Assembly (NCBI GenBank): GCA_918807975.1
Contig: OU964923.1
Span: 17,713,235 to 17,777,234 of the forward strand
Direction: 5' to 3'
Length of the DNA stretch: 64,000 bases
Source of the DNA: Aplidium turbinatum
Lineage: Eukaryota; Chordata; Ascidiacea; Aplousobranchia; Polyclinidae
Of this stretch, positions 47,412-58,660 are shown in pieces. A program made the position numbers and the translations under genes. Within the stretch, counting starts at the first letter, position 1. Each line of letters begins with the position of its first letter. The notes under the pieces were generated by a model. It saw nothing but the letters and a program-made list of their open reading frames with translations, searched no databases and had not been told where the DNA came from.

Positions 47412-49572
47412 TAATGATGAATATGACTACTTTGACTGTTGTCACAAGCTGGAGGCTAGAGTATTGTCGTCGTATTTTTGGGTAAACAAATTGCGACTTT
47501 TACTTACAAGAACAAGATAACATACGTACGAGAATTAACAAACTTAATTGCAAACAATGCCAAATATTTTTTTAACTTACATCTTACCTGTCTACCTTGG
47601 GATGGAAAATATATGTTTACAGCTTGTTGAAACGCCTCAATTTTAACGTCATAAATAATAATGCAGAAGCACATGCAGCAGTAGCGATTTTTATTTTTAC
47701 AATAGCGCAAAATAACACATAGAAAAACTTAACATTTGAAAAGTAACTTATATAATTATGTTAAGACGGAGAAGCATGGTTACACTTCGAAAATTGAACG
47801 GCCGGGAAAGCATAAATGCATCATTTGTGCATAGACGAAATCAATCATCATTACCCCAATCAATATGCTAATAGCAGCGTATCAGTTAGGAGACAAAGAT
47901 TTATATATAGAAGTTACGTTTTCATGATTTAAATGCGTAAGAAACTTAATATTTCACTGTAGAAAAAATCAAGCGAAAACGAAATGTGTCACGAATACAA
48001 TGTGATAACCACTTGTTTCCCACAGCATTATGTTGAAAAAGCATCGGTTAAAAGCTGAGTGCCGAATGTGAAGCTAACACTTCATTTCAATGGCAGGCCT
48101 CGCCCTCCAGTCCAAGGTGGCTGAAACGGTTTACAGGGAGCAATGCTAGAAAACAAATCTTTATCAATTACCAAAAACATGGTGTAACCTTGTTAAGATC
48201 CAAGGGTGCAAAGCAGCAAGGTAAAGTTATTCACCAATCGTGCATTAAAAGTGTCGTTTCACATTTACCAAATAATCAAACTGAATGGCTTTTTTCAACA
48301 TGGCCTATACGATGATATTATTGATCTAGTTCTAGACAAACCAATAATTATGTACGTGCTTGTTTCCCCAAGTAAACAACCATCAAAACATAGACCTACG
48401 TACGAAGTCTACACTCTACACTGTCTACAGTTTTAAGCTTGAATGCTTAAATTTATGGAAGGGTGTGACTAGTTGACTTAAAAAATCAAATCTTATAACT
48501 CTGAAGATTACTCTCAAAACTTTCCTTATCTGCGTCGCAAAGTTACTCAAAATCTTTTAAGTACGTAGTGAAGTGAAGGTTTTATCAAATTATGCTAGAT
48601 ACAACTTTGATTGAAAGGTTGCTTTATTGAACTATGAGCAAAGGCAACCAAGCAACGCCATGGCATTTACTATGATACAAAAAGATTGTTATCTACTGGT
48701 GGTCCTTGTCAAGCATTTCAAAAACTGATCTGCGTTGCAATGAAAAAAGAAATGCTAAATTATATAAGATTTGCACCATCACATATTTCGTTTCTTATCT
48801 TCGTGCAATGTAAATTAGGTTTTTAAGTGCTTGTTTCAGATAGATGTTCATTGTTCACCCGAAAACGTTTATATTGTTTGTTTCATTCCGTTTTATGATA
48901 TATGCATAATGCACGGTGTTACCTGGATTCCTTTGCACATAAAAAATAATAATTCACTCTCACTATCAATCTTACAATACCGGTACAGCGATTTCAAATA
49001 AAGTATAATATTACAGTAAATCTAAAATGTCAGAAACAAAATGGCAACGATACAGAAAGCAAAATACAACAGCTAAAATTAAATAATTTATATGCAACAT
49101 CAAAAATAACAACAGATTAAAACGTATTTTGTATCCTAATTCTTACATTGTGAGTTATTATGTCCCAAAAGTGACGTCAAAAATGTTTTAATCCTTTTTT
49201 TATTTGTTACTTATACTTTTTGCTACCACTTTATATGATGAAGATGAAAGCAGAACAAGCAAACTGTGGCTGCTGATTCGATACTAATTTGATCCTAACG
49301 CGGTTGTTTTTGTAGTGAAATTTTTATTTTATCACAAATGTAAACCCAGTTTATTGACTTTGTCGTGGCAATAGTAAGCTAGATTGACATGCATTTTTGC
49401 TGCCAGGGACAACTAACTAACTATTCATCAACTTTTTTTGCATCATTTTTCCACTTGGATCCGATAACAATATGTGGCCTTTTCCGTTAGGTGTTTTTGA
49501 CGGTTAGGTTGATGTTAGGTTGGAGCATCGCCATGTTCAATATAGTCTGGGAGCCAAACGCCATTTTTTCCC
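47412..49572. other. noncoding stretch, nothing recognised
   Basis: About 2.1 kb of AT-rich sequence without convincing coding frames, terminal repeats or RNA genes. Short frames present on both strands lack family signals. Confidence 0.4.
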
Positions 49573-49666
49573 TTAACCTTGCATTGCGGTATTAAGTTTT
49601 TTTTACTGTTGATTTTGGTAGCCAAGGGTCTCTATTTTCAGAAACTGCTTGATGACATGTTGTCAC

Positions 49667-50359
49667 CTTTGGGCAATTTGAGAAATTCAAGATGGCGTCC
49701 AAGATGGCCGCCATTACCTATAAACGACCATAACTCCCTATCCATTCACCTTAGGAAGGTGATTTTTGTCTCTATACCTAGGTTGTAGGGGTCAAGCTAT
49801 CCATTAGAACTAAGTATTACGTTAATATCGTATTACATAATGGTAATATCCAAGATGGCGTCCAAGATGGCCGCCATTACTTATAAATGACCATAACTCC
49901 CTATCCATTCACCTTAGAAAGGTGATTTTTGTCTCTAAACTTAGGTTGTAGGGGTCAAGCTATCCATAGAACGAAGTATTATCTTAATATCGTATTACAT
50001 ACATAATGGTAATTTCTAAGATGGCGTCCAAGATGGCCGCCATTACCTATAGATGACCATAACTTCCTATCCATTCACCTTAGGAAGGTGATTTTTGTCT
50101 CTAAACTTAAGTTGTAGGGGTCAAGCTATCCATAGAACGAAGTATTATCTTAATATCGTATTATATACATAATGGTAATTTCCAAAATGGCGTCCAAGAT
50201 GGCCGCCATTACCTATAAATGACCATAACTTCCTATCCATTCACCTTAGGAAGGTGATTTTTGTCTATACCTAGGTTGTAGGGGTCAAGCCATCCATTAG
50301 AACTAAGTATTATCTTAATATCGTATTACATACATAATGGTAATTTCCAAGATGGCCGT
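49667..50359 (+). repeat. left array of the ~165-bp repeat
   Basis: About four units with starts near 49701, 49864, 50030 and 50196. Each holds AAGATGGCGTCC and AAGATGGCCGCCATTA (YY1-like; the second is palindromic), then TCACCTTAGGAAGGTGA and a GGGGTCAAGCTATCCAT segment. The array is cut off at the SINE insertion. Confidence 0.85.
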
Positions 50360-50636
50360 GAAAGGTAAAGGGGGGTCCCATACTTGATTCAAGTGTCGGG
50401 TATGAGAAGATAAGGTTCTCATTGTACTAAGCCTTCGGCACTAAGGAGAGTAGGGTGGCCAGTTCCTTTCTCTCAGCCGCCTTTACTTCAGCAACTACGC
50501 CCACCCAATTTATTACACCCTGGGTAGAGGTGAGCGGTGTTTTTCAACAACCAGCTGAAGCCGGGAGTCGAACCAGGTTTGCATAATTGGAAAGCCAACA
50601 ACGTTGCGCCATCCCACCGCAACTTGTGTGAAATTT
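50360..50636 (-). mobile_element. tRNA-derived SINE
   Basis: Reading minus, a tRNA-like head has GTGGGATGGCGCAACG as A box and GGTTCGACTCCCGG as B box (plus-strand 50561-50576). A conserved-looking body follows with GGAACTGGCCACCCTACTC, and then a short tail. It is flanked by an 8-bp duplication ATGGCCGT at 50352-50359 and 50637-50644, and it inserted into the repeat array. The SINE family is not named. Confidence 0.75.
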
Positions 50637-50879
50637 ATGGCCGTAGTAACACTAAATTATCTTACATACTATTCTATGATGTCAGGTTATAGCAACCCGA
50701 TTATAGCAGGCGCAAAATATTGTGTATTTCATGTTAGTAGAGTTGCAACTACAAGCACGTGAACTGCATGGAGTAGTACCGTGGCATCCATATTTTATTA
50801 GACGTCGTATACCATCTCTGGGGCTAGTTCGACTTCATCAGGTAGGGTGACTGGTTGAAGGGACTTGTTTTGGTCATCC

Positions 50880-52356
50880 TTTACCCAACCATATTTCGTT
50901 TGATCTATCGAAGTGTTATGAATGCAGTAGCCTTCCCAATTTTGAAATAGGAGGCGACGATGTCACAGCCAGAAAGTGCATGTGCAGTGAGTAGTCATTT
51001 GACTACCTGACAATGCTTCTGTACAGTTTTTTTCCTATATCAAGCACCGCGCTTCCTTTGATTGGGGACTCCATCAATACAACATTCTTGAGATTTGCCA
51101 TGTGATGATAATGCAGCAACAGTACAAAGATGTCAGTGTCATCGGCAACGACAGTGATTTTGCTTTCTGCATTTTGCGAGGCACCACTCAAGACCTGTTG
51201 AACAATGACGTTATCTGCTTCTTCGTGTGAAGTTAACAGATCTGCCCGTGAGATGACAATTCCACCTTCACTGATTTTGATCGGCACCGGATCTGCTCCT
51301 GTTACCACTAACTTATGATGTTGTGTGTTGTCCTCATGAAACTTCTCATCCTGGACAAAATCATCAACTATCAGTTGCTTCTTGTTTTTGGAAGAGGTTA
51401 GTAGAACCTTCTGCGCTGCCAGCAACTCTATCAGACACCTCAACTTGGAGAATTTTCTTTAAGGTAGATTTAGATTTCACAACCCTCATATCTCCAGTAT
51501 CATCAAACATGGATGTTGAAACTGACGCAAGTTCATGACCAAGCACAACCTTGTCCCGCCCAATAACCTGCAAGCAAATCACCCTTGCGTAAATCTGGTT
51601 TGGGACAATTAAACGACGTGTGAGACTATCACTCCCGAATTCTTTGTAGCCTATGCTTCATGCAACTCAACTGAATTCAGGAAGCCGGACGAGTCTTTGA
51701 TCATTACAACAAGTGATTCAAAGGCACAATCAATGTTAGTTTGGCTATCAGACTTGGTTACAGCTGAAGCCACATTTTTTCTTACAAGAAGCTTTTTCGG
51801 CAATCCACATGATACCTTGCATCAGCTGCGTGAAGGTCACTTACAGTGATATCTACCCTTTGTCGCACAACTTCTGATAGCTCATCTTGACGCCGTTTGC
51901 AGGCTTCACGTATAGTTTGCTTGAGTGACTTCTTGCCACCTGCGCTGCCTATTTCCCGACATGAATATGCTGGTCGCCAACGTTTAGGGTGTTTCGGATA
52001 TTTTTCAAGCACACAAGTTTCACCACAAAACAAACAATGTAAGTTACTTTGAAGATAAACCCTGGCAGTGATGACCTCTTAGGCGGAATGTAAAACGAGT
52101 AACTTTCTGGATTCTTCCTTTTATGCCTTTGAACCTGGAGGCTTGAAGTGTATGTTGAAGCACAGTTTCTGTGACATTTAACTGTGCATTCACGATTTTC
52201 ACTAAATTTTTCTTCAAGAAGTTCATGATACCTGTCCCCATAGATTTTGCTATGCTTGATAAAGTTTTGAATACTGACAGGACCAGTGTCTTTCAACGGT
52301 TCAGCCTTATTCTCACATCCAAATTTGGACACGAAAAAGCACTGTTCTCCATTCAT
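50880..52356 (-). pseudogene. decayed gene of the SHEEAD / SGCD repeat-protein family
   Basis: Minus-strand pieces in order. 52356-51949 is a Cys/His N-terminal part (SIQNFIKHSKIYGDRYHELL, CTVKCHRNCASTYTS). 52033-51782 has LFCGETC, KHPKRWRPAYSC and TVSDLHAADARYHVDCRKSF. 51582-51364 is a short linker piece. 51443-51003 has LTSHEEADNVIVQQVLSGAS and VVADDTDIFVLLLHYHHM. Near 50960-51000 a further piece resembles SGCDIVASYFKIGKAT. I know this order from many uncharacterised invertebrate proteins; the DDTD and SGCD motifs also occur in the gene at 22230-25694, suggesting one broad family. Several frame changes are present, although one could be an intron. Confidence 0.7.
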
Positions 52357-52402
52357 GTTTCACTATTGGTGATCGTCATACTATATTATAGGCTACGGGC
52401 AG

Positions 52403-52667
52403 CAGGGCTTGATTAAGGCTGATGGGGGCCCGAGGCACAGCTAAGTTTAGGGGCCCCTATTGGCAATCGCTTTCAATGCAGAGCAGGAGTGCTCAACTGT
52501 TACGGCAAAATCGTTACACAATTTGAAATTGTTACTCAAAAATACCAACTGTGGACACACTGGCACAACAACTTTCACTACCTACGCATACGGTACTAAT
52601 GTAAAAAAATGGGGGGCCCTAAAACTAGGGGGCCTGAGGCCTGTGCCTCATGGTTAATCGGGCCCTG
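52403..52667. mobile_element. hAT MITE
   Basis: Ends CAGGGCTTGATTAAGGCTGA and CAGGGCCCGATTAACCATGA (mirrored), with an exact 8-bp duplication ACGGGCAG at 52395-52402 and 52668-52675. 265 bp, noncoding, with GGGGCCC and GAGGCACAG words near each end. Confidence 0.88.
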
Positions 52668-52754
52668 ACGGGCAGCACCTAAAAAGACAATAGTGAATTA
52701 TTAGTGCCCGTCTACTACAATATGATAGTTACATGGGATTTAGGCTACAGGGAG

Positions 52755-53091
52755 TTATGCTATGCTCATTTATAGGTAATGGCGGCCATCTTGGACGCCA
52801 TCTTGGAAATTACCATTATGTATGTAATACGATATTAAGATAATTCTTAGTTCTAATGGATAGCTTGACCCCTACAACCTAGGTATAGAGACAAAAATCA
52901 CCTTCCTAAGGTGAATGGATAGGGAATTATGGTCACTTATAGGAAATGGCGGCCATCTTGGACGCCATCTTGGAAATTACCATTATGTAATACGATATTA
53001 AGATAATACTTCGTTCTATGGATAGCTTGACCCCTAGCCCTACAACTTAAGTATAGAGACAAAAATCACCTTCCTAAGGTGAATGGATAGG
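52755..53091 (-). repeat. right array of the ~165-bp repeat, outer part split off
   Basis: About two units in the orientation opposite to the left array (ATGGCGGCCATCTTGGACGC near 52779 and 52946). The array is interrupted at 53091 by the fold-back element and resumes at 56948. Confidence 0.85.
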
Positions 53092-54286
53092 GGGTAAGTC
53101 TTTGTCAACTTGACCAGAAAAAAGGAAAAATGTAACCCATGGTGTCAGATTTTGATGAAACTTAGACACTTTGCAGAGCAAGTCATTTTGAGAAAAATGA
53201 TACCAATCTCAGAAAAATCGGCTCAGCGGTTTTCGGGATATGGCCATTTGAAAATGAGGTGTTTTTGCGTTCGCTCAAGCATGAAATTAGTGAAAAGTTG
53301 GTACAACAAATTTTAAACGTAAATAAAACATACACCATTAATGTTACAAACTTCAAATTTTGTGAGAACTTAAGTTTGGTTGAAGTCAACACATTTACAA
53401 ACTTTCAACAACTTTGGTCATGGTTGAATGATTTTGAAGACAAGTTAATATTGTTGTGGAATTGAAATCAATCAACCGTGACGTAACTTCCAAGCACTAT
53501 ACTGAAAAAGGCTCCTCTTCAATTTTTTCGAGTAATACATCATATAAAAGGTCTTAACTTCCCCTATACAGTGAAACAAAGATATCTTTGTGTATTTGAG
53601 AAAATCTAGGTGTAGTAAGTCGAAATGTAACATATACACAAAGTGGCTAAATTGATTGTTTTTATAATTGTTCAACAGTGCTTTGCTTCCCTTTTTTCCA
53701 ATTATGCACAAAATATATACATTAGTAGACATAATAGGTAAGTTGAAAGCTTTGAATATCTTGCTTAGTCAATTAACCATACTAATTACTATGACTACTG
53801 AAAATCAAAGCAAAGATTATTGAAATTCAATGTGTAAAATGTTTCACTTGAAATTGGTTTTTAATGATTGTATGGTTTAATTCTAGAAGGAAATAAAACC
53901 AAGAATACTAATAGAAAAGTGGCTCTTTTTACCTGGTCCAAAGATGCAATTTAATCAACAAAAAAGGTTATCGTGCTTTGAGAAATTTTAAGAAAAACAT
54001 AACGATATATCACAAAATTTGTCAGCAAAAGCCAAATGATAATTATATTGAACTCTCATTGCAGTTTTGAACCATGATAACTTTTGGGCTGCTTTTCAAT
54101 TTATATTCCCAATTTAAATAATTGGTTAAACTGGATATTAATGTATATATAATATATTCAAAAGCACATGTGTGACAGAAATTAATTATTTATTAGCTGA
54201 TCTCCAATGAGTTTGAATTTGTTGCTAACATTGCATGGAAAATTGATATTGGTCTTGAGTAGTTGCAAGGGTTGGATTGTCTACAA

Positions 54287-54805
54287 CAGGGCTTCTCAAA
54301 CTATGGGTCGCGACCCCATATGGGGTCGCGTAATGAAATTTTGGGGTCGTAATAAAATAGTTTAATTTAGTCTAGTGCCGGTAGGTTGTAGTCTTGCCAT
54401 GATGTCAATTGACCGCAACCGTCGGTGTGAAATGTCGAACGATAAAATATAACCAATCGTAACAATTGATGCTACGCTATCATTGCTGACCAAAAGTAAC
54501 GAATTGGGTACATTTGTATTGTTTTGTTATAGTCTTAATTAGGGTCGGATTATTCGTTTGTTATTTCTTGTTTTCATTCGTTGCTTTTTTCATGTTTCAT
54601 TGTTGTTGTTTTCATGCTCCTTTCGATATTGTTTTACTACTTCAGAAAGAGAATTATAAAGTAAGCCAAAAAGAACCGAAACAAATTGAGACAAAAAAAC
54701 TAACCCCGTTTTAATGTCATTAACGTGGATGTCCCCATAATGGGGTAGCATAGAAATATATTTTTCAAAATGGGGTCGCAGAACAGAAAAGTTTGAGAAG
54801 CCCTG
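54287..54805. mobile_element. hAT MITE in the left fold-back arm
   Basis: Ends CAGGGCTTCTCAAACTATGG and CAGGGCTTCTCAAAC (mirrored), followed inward by GGGTCGCGACCCC-type sequence, typical of hAT. An exact 8-bp duplication GTCTACAA lies at 54279-54286 and 54806-54813. The matching site in the right arm (near 55765) is empty, so the insertion postdates the inverted duplication. Confidence 0.92.
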
Positions 54806-54813
54806 GTCTACAA

Positions 54814-55146
54814 CACACAAAACATGTTCAAAAGGAATCCAACATACGTCTTTGGTTCTTGGCCAATGAAAAGATGGAGACGGTCCATTAGGGTGCAGAA
54901 AATTTACAAAGATGTCACCATTTTCTGTGTCAACTACCAAAGTTACTCCAACATAACCACTTTCCATCATACATGGCTGCTACAAAGTTACCTTGATTGA
55001 TGCTTTTGTTGCTGTACTTGGTATCAAAGTTGAAAGTGTAATTATATGTGAGTTCATTGCTTATTCTTTTGATGCCAATTTTAGACTTGTCAACTGGTTC
55101 AAAGTAATGAAATCCTTTGGTTCCTTTTATTGCACTTGCTAGCTTG
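54814..55146 (-). pseudogene. inverted copy of the same C-terminal coding block
   Basis: The left arm repeats, on the minus strand, the block from ASAIKGTKGFHYFEPVDKSK through the HPNGPSPSFHWPRTKDVCWI motif, nearly identical to the plus-strand copy at 55429-55790. It has no start of its own and is a consequence of the inverted duplication. Confidence 0.75.
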
Positions 55147-55258
55147 TTGGCAAAGAAAATTTCATTTGTGCCTGCACAAACATGATTTTGGCCTGGAAAC
55201 ATCATGGTCTTTCTTTGCCACAAGTCATGGTAAGTCATCTTGCGATGGCACTGGAGGC

Positions 55259-55862
55259 ACTGTAAAGCATTCCATAGCTATGGAAAGTTTACGAAGACCT
55301 CTACATCATCAAATTGGTACTTTAGATGAAATGATGGATCACTGCACTGAAAAGTTGCCTTCAATACATTTCATAAAACTTCTCAAGGAAGATTTGACGA
55401 ATGAAAGAAAACGTCTGGAAGAAAGGTGGAAGCTAGCAAGTACAATAAAAGGAACCAGAGGATTTCATTACTTTGAACCAGTTGACAAGTCTAAAATTGG
55501 CATCAAAAGAATAAGCAATGAACTCACATATAATTACACTTTCAACTTTGATACCAAGTACAGCAACAAAAGCATCAATCAAGGTAACTTTGTAGCAGCC
55601 ATGTATGATGGAAAGTGGTTATGTTGGAGTAACTTTGGTAGTTGACACAGAAAATGGTGACATCTTTGTAAATTTTCTGCACCCTAATGGACCGTCTCCA
55701 TCTTTTCATTGGCCAAGAACCAAAGACGTATGTTGGATTCCTTTTGAACATGTTTTGTGTGTTGTAGACAATCCAACCCTTGCAACTACTCAAGACCAAT
55801 ATCAATTTTCCATGCAATGTTTGCAACAAATTCAAACTCATTGGAGATCAGCTAATAAATAA
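55259..55862 (+). CDS. C-terminal part of an unnamed transposon protein
   Basis: Spans the centre of the fold-back and its right arm. An ATG at about 55277 opens MESLRRPLHHQIGTLDEMMD, then FIKLLKEDLTNERKRLEERW, and a block running to NQGNFVAAMYDGKWLCWSNF. The following block in another frame reads VVDTENGDIFVNFLHPNGPS, FHWPRTKDVCWIPFEHVLCV and a tail ending at 55862. The MHP.GP..SF.WP...D.CW.P..HILC signature is one I recall from many uncharacterised repeat-linked proteins of cnidarians and insects; function unknown. The N-terminal part is not present here. The change of frame near 55625 suggests a broken copy. Confidence 0.55.
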
Positions 55863-56947
55863 TTAATTTCTGTCACACATATGCTTTGGAATATATTATA
55901 TATACATTAATATCCAGTTTAACCAATTATTTAAATTGGGAATATAAATTGAAAAGCAGCCCAAAAGTTATCATGGTTCAAAACTGCAATGAGAGTTCAA
56001 TATAATTATCCTTTGGCTTTTGCTGACAAATTTTGTGATATATCGTTATGTTTTTCTTAAAATTTCTCAAAGCACGATAACCTTTTTTGTTGATTAAATT
56101 GCATCTTTGGACCAGGTAAAAAGAGCCACTTTTCTATTAGTATTCTTGGTTTTATTTCCTTCTGGCATTAAACTATACAATCATTAAAAACCAATTTCAA
56201 GTAAAACATTTTACACATTGAATTTCAATAATCTTTGCTTTGATTTTCAGTAGTCATAGTAATTAGTATGGTTAATTGACTAAGCAAGATATTCAAAGCT
56301 TTCAACTTACCTATTATGTCTACTAATGTATATATTTTGTGCATAATTGGAAAAAAGGGAAGCAAAGCACTGTTGAACAATTATAAAAACAATCAATTTA
56401 GCCACTTTGTGTATATGTTACATTTCGACTTACTACACCTAGATTTTCTCAAATACACAAAGATATCTTTGTTTCACTGTATAGGGGAAGTCAAGACCTT
56501 TCAAATGATGTATTACTCGAAAAAATTGACGAGGGGCCTTTTTCAGTATAGTGCTTGGAAGTTACGTCACGGTTGATTGATTTCAATTCCACAACAATGT
56601 TAACTAGTCTTCAAAATCATTCAACCATGACCAAAATTGTTGAAAGTTTGTAAATGTGTTGACTTCAACCAAACTTAAGTTCTCACAAAATTTGAAGTTT
56701 GTAACATTAATGGTGTATGTTTTATTTACGTTTAAAATTTGTTGTACCAACTTTTCACTAATTTCATGCTTGAGCGAACGCGAAAACACCTCATTTTCAA
56801 ATGGCCATATCCCGAAAACCGCTGAACCGATTTTGCTGAGATTGGTATCATATTTCTCAGAATGACTTGCTCTGCAAAGTGTCTAAGTTTCATCAAAATC
56901 TGAGACCATGGGTTACATAGCTTGGTCAAGTTGACAAAGACTTACCC

Positions 56948-57340
56948 TAGGGAGTTACGGCCATTTTTAGGTAATGGCGGCCATCTTGGACGCCATCTTG
57001 GAAATTACCATTATGTAATACGATATTAAGATAATAATTAGTTCTAATGGATAGCTTGACCCCTACAACCTAGGTATAGAGACAAAAATCACCTTCCTAA
57101 GGTGAATGGATAGGGAGTTACAGTCATTTATAGGTAATGGCGGCCATCTTGGACGCCATCTTGGAAATTACCATTATATAATACGATATTAAGATAATAC
57201 TTCGTTCTAATGGATAGCTTGACCCCTACAACCTAGGTATAGAGACAAAAATCACCTTCCTAAGGTGAATGGATAAGGAGCTATGGTCATTTATAGGTAA
57301 TGGCGGCCATCTTGGACGCCATCTTGAATTTCTCAAATTG
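56948..57340 (-). repeat. right array of the ~165-bp repeat, terminal part
   Basis: Units near 56976, 57139 and 57302 continue the array broken at 53091, then run into the ~95-bp outer end shared with 49577-49690. Confidence 0.85.
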
Positions 57341-57441
57341 CCCAAAGGTGACAACATGTCATCAAGCAGTTTCTGAAAATAGAGACCCTTGGCTACCAAA
57401 ATCAACAGTAAAAAAAACTTAATACAACAATGCAGGGTCAA

Positions 57442-58650
57442 CCATCCCCGCTCCCGGACTAATAGAACAGTATGCATTGTTTTAATAAATGTTATTGTTG
57501 TATGAGCACACAACTTGTTCATACAAAAAAAAACAGACAAAAAGTTAAAGCATCAAGAAGGTGTTGCACGGCATTTGGTAGCATCGTTTACATCACACTG
57601 AGCACAGGAATACAAATTTTAAACTGTCAAGAAAAACTAAAAAAGCTGTAATCATACACGGGTTTGCTACCGATTTTAAGAAAAGAACAGTGCAGAATAC
57701 TGAAATCGCTGCAGCGGTGCCATATCTTGAGAGAGGAGACTGGTATTTGTGCAACAATACAAATGCATAGGCCCAGTTTACCTGCAAATGGTGTGTACTG
57801 TGTGGCTGCAAGGATCATTTAAGCAATAGGCCTACCATTATATACACAATGCATGCAAGATGCAGAGGTTGAAGATTCTGGATAACTGTACATTTGGTTG
57901 ATGTATTGAACTCTTCAGACAATTTCCTTGTTAGTTTACTTCAATAAAATTATTAATTATAATGCTAAAATTTCGTCACTTTTGAATCAATCATAAAAAT
58001 ATCATCATATACACTTATACACAAGCAGGCAGTTTGAAGTTATGATGTTTGTTTCGACTTAACGGTACCGACTACCGACCGTACCGTGCAATACTTTTTC
58101 AAACACAAAACGCAATTAATTATATCATGTACTATATCATGGGACCAAATCTGACCTGCCCAAATTCAGTCAGAATTTTCTTTTTAACTTGGTTCTTTGA
58201 ATCGGAGATGCAGACGAGGGCTAGTTGGATAGAAAATGATGCGAAATCATGATGTGCCTAACATGTTATAATAATCAACTGTCCTAATATTCAGGCCACC
58301 AGAAAAATTATTTTGTTTTACTTTTTGTATTTTTTTTATCCAGGGAAATGTATGTTCATCTTTGATGCATTTAAATTGTACACAGGTTGTGCACAAAAAA
58401 ACGAATGCAAAAATGCACTCGCATCTCTTTTTAGTGGGTTCATAAAAAAAAACAGGATGTTAGTTTTTATGCAATTGTTTTCTACCTAAAAGTTTTCATT
58501 GACAGAAGAATAACTATTGAATAACATGTCACACCCAAGTTTAAACATATTACTGTGATTTTAAATCAACCACCTCATATAGCTAAATGCAGATTACATG
58601 TTAGGTCAATAAAAGTTTGAAACCAAACATATTAAAAGTCAATAACAAAC
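57442..58650. other. noncoding stretch 3' of RagA
   Basis: AT-rich sequence with no recognised gene or bounded element. Its upper end should include the RagA 3' untranslated region; I could not place a polyadenylation signal with confidence. Confidence 0.35.
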
Positions 58651-58660
58651 ACGCATATCA

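Larger units (their letters stand above)
53092..56947 (+). mobile_element. 3.9 kb fold-back element with ~1.5 kb arms
   Basis: Arms 53092-55146 and 55429-56947 are mirror images starting GGGTAAGTCTTTGTCAAC. The left arm is longer only because a 519-bp hAT MITE sits in it. The flank TAGG occurs on both sides (53088-53091 and 56948-56951), a 4-bp or simply TA duplication. The 282-bp centre and the inner part of the right arm form one coding stretch, and the left arm repeats its C-terminal half in reverse. The element therefore looks like a transposon whose 3' half was duplicated in inverted orientation. It inserted into the right repeat array of the larger element. Confidence 0.85.
49577..57437 (-). 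mobile_element. composite DNA transposon with ~165-bp repeat arrays as ends
   Basis: The outer ends CCTTGCATTG (left) and CCCTGCATTG (right, mirrored) are flanked by TTAA at 49573-49576 and TCAA at 57438-57441, suggesting a TTAA-type target as used by piggyBac or Kolobok. Inside each end is about 95 bp of shared sequence, then a head-to-tail array of a 163-167-bp repeat, pointing inward in opposite orientations. A minus-strand gene remnant lies between. Later insertions are a SINE (50360-50636), a hAT MITE (52403-52667) and the fold-back element (53092-56947). Without these the element is about 3.4 kb. Confidence 0.75.

Noticed and set aside
49667-50359. CRISPR-like repeat array
   Set aside because: Units are ~165 bp, tandem and without unique spacers, and they belong to a eukaryotic transposon end.
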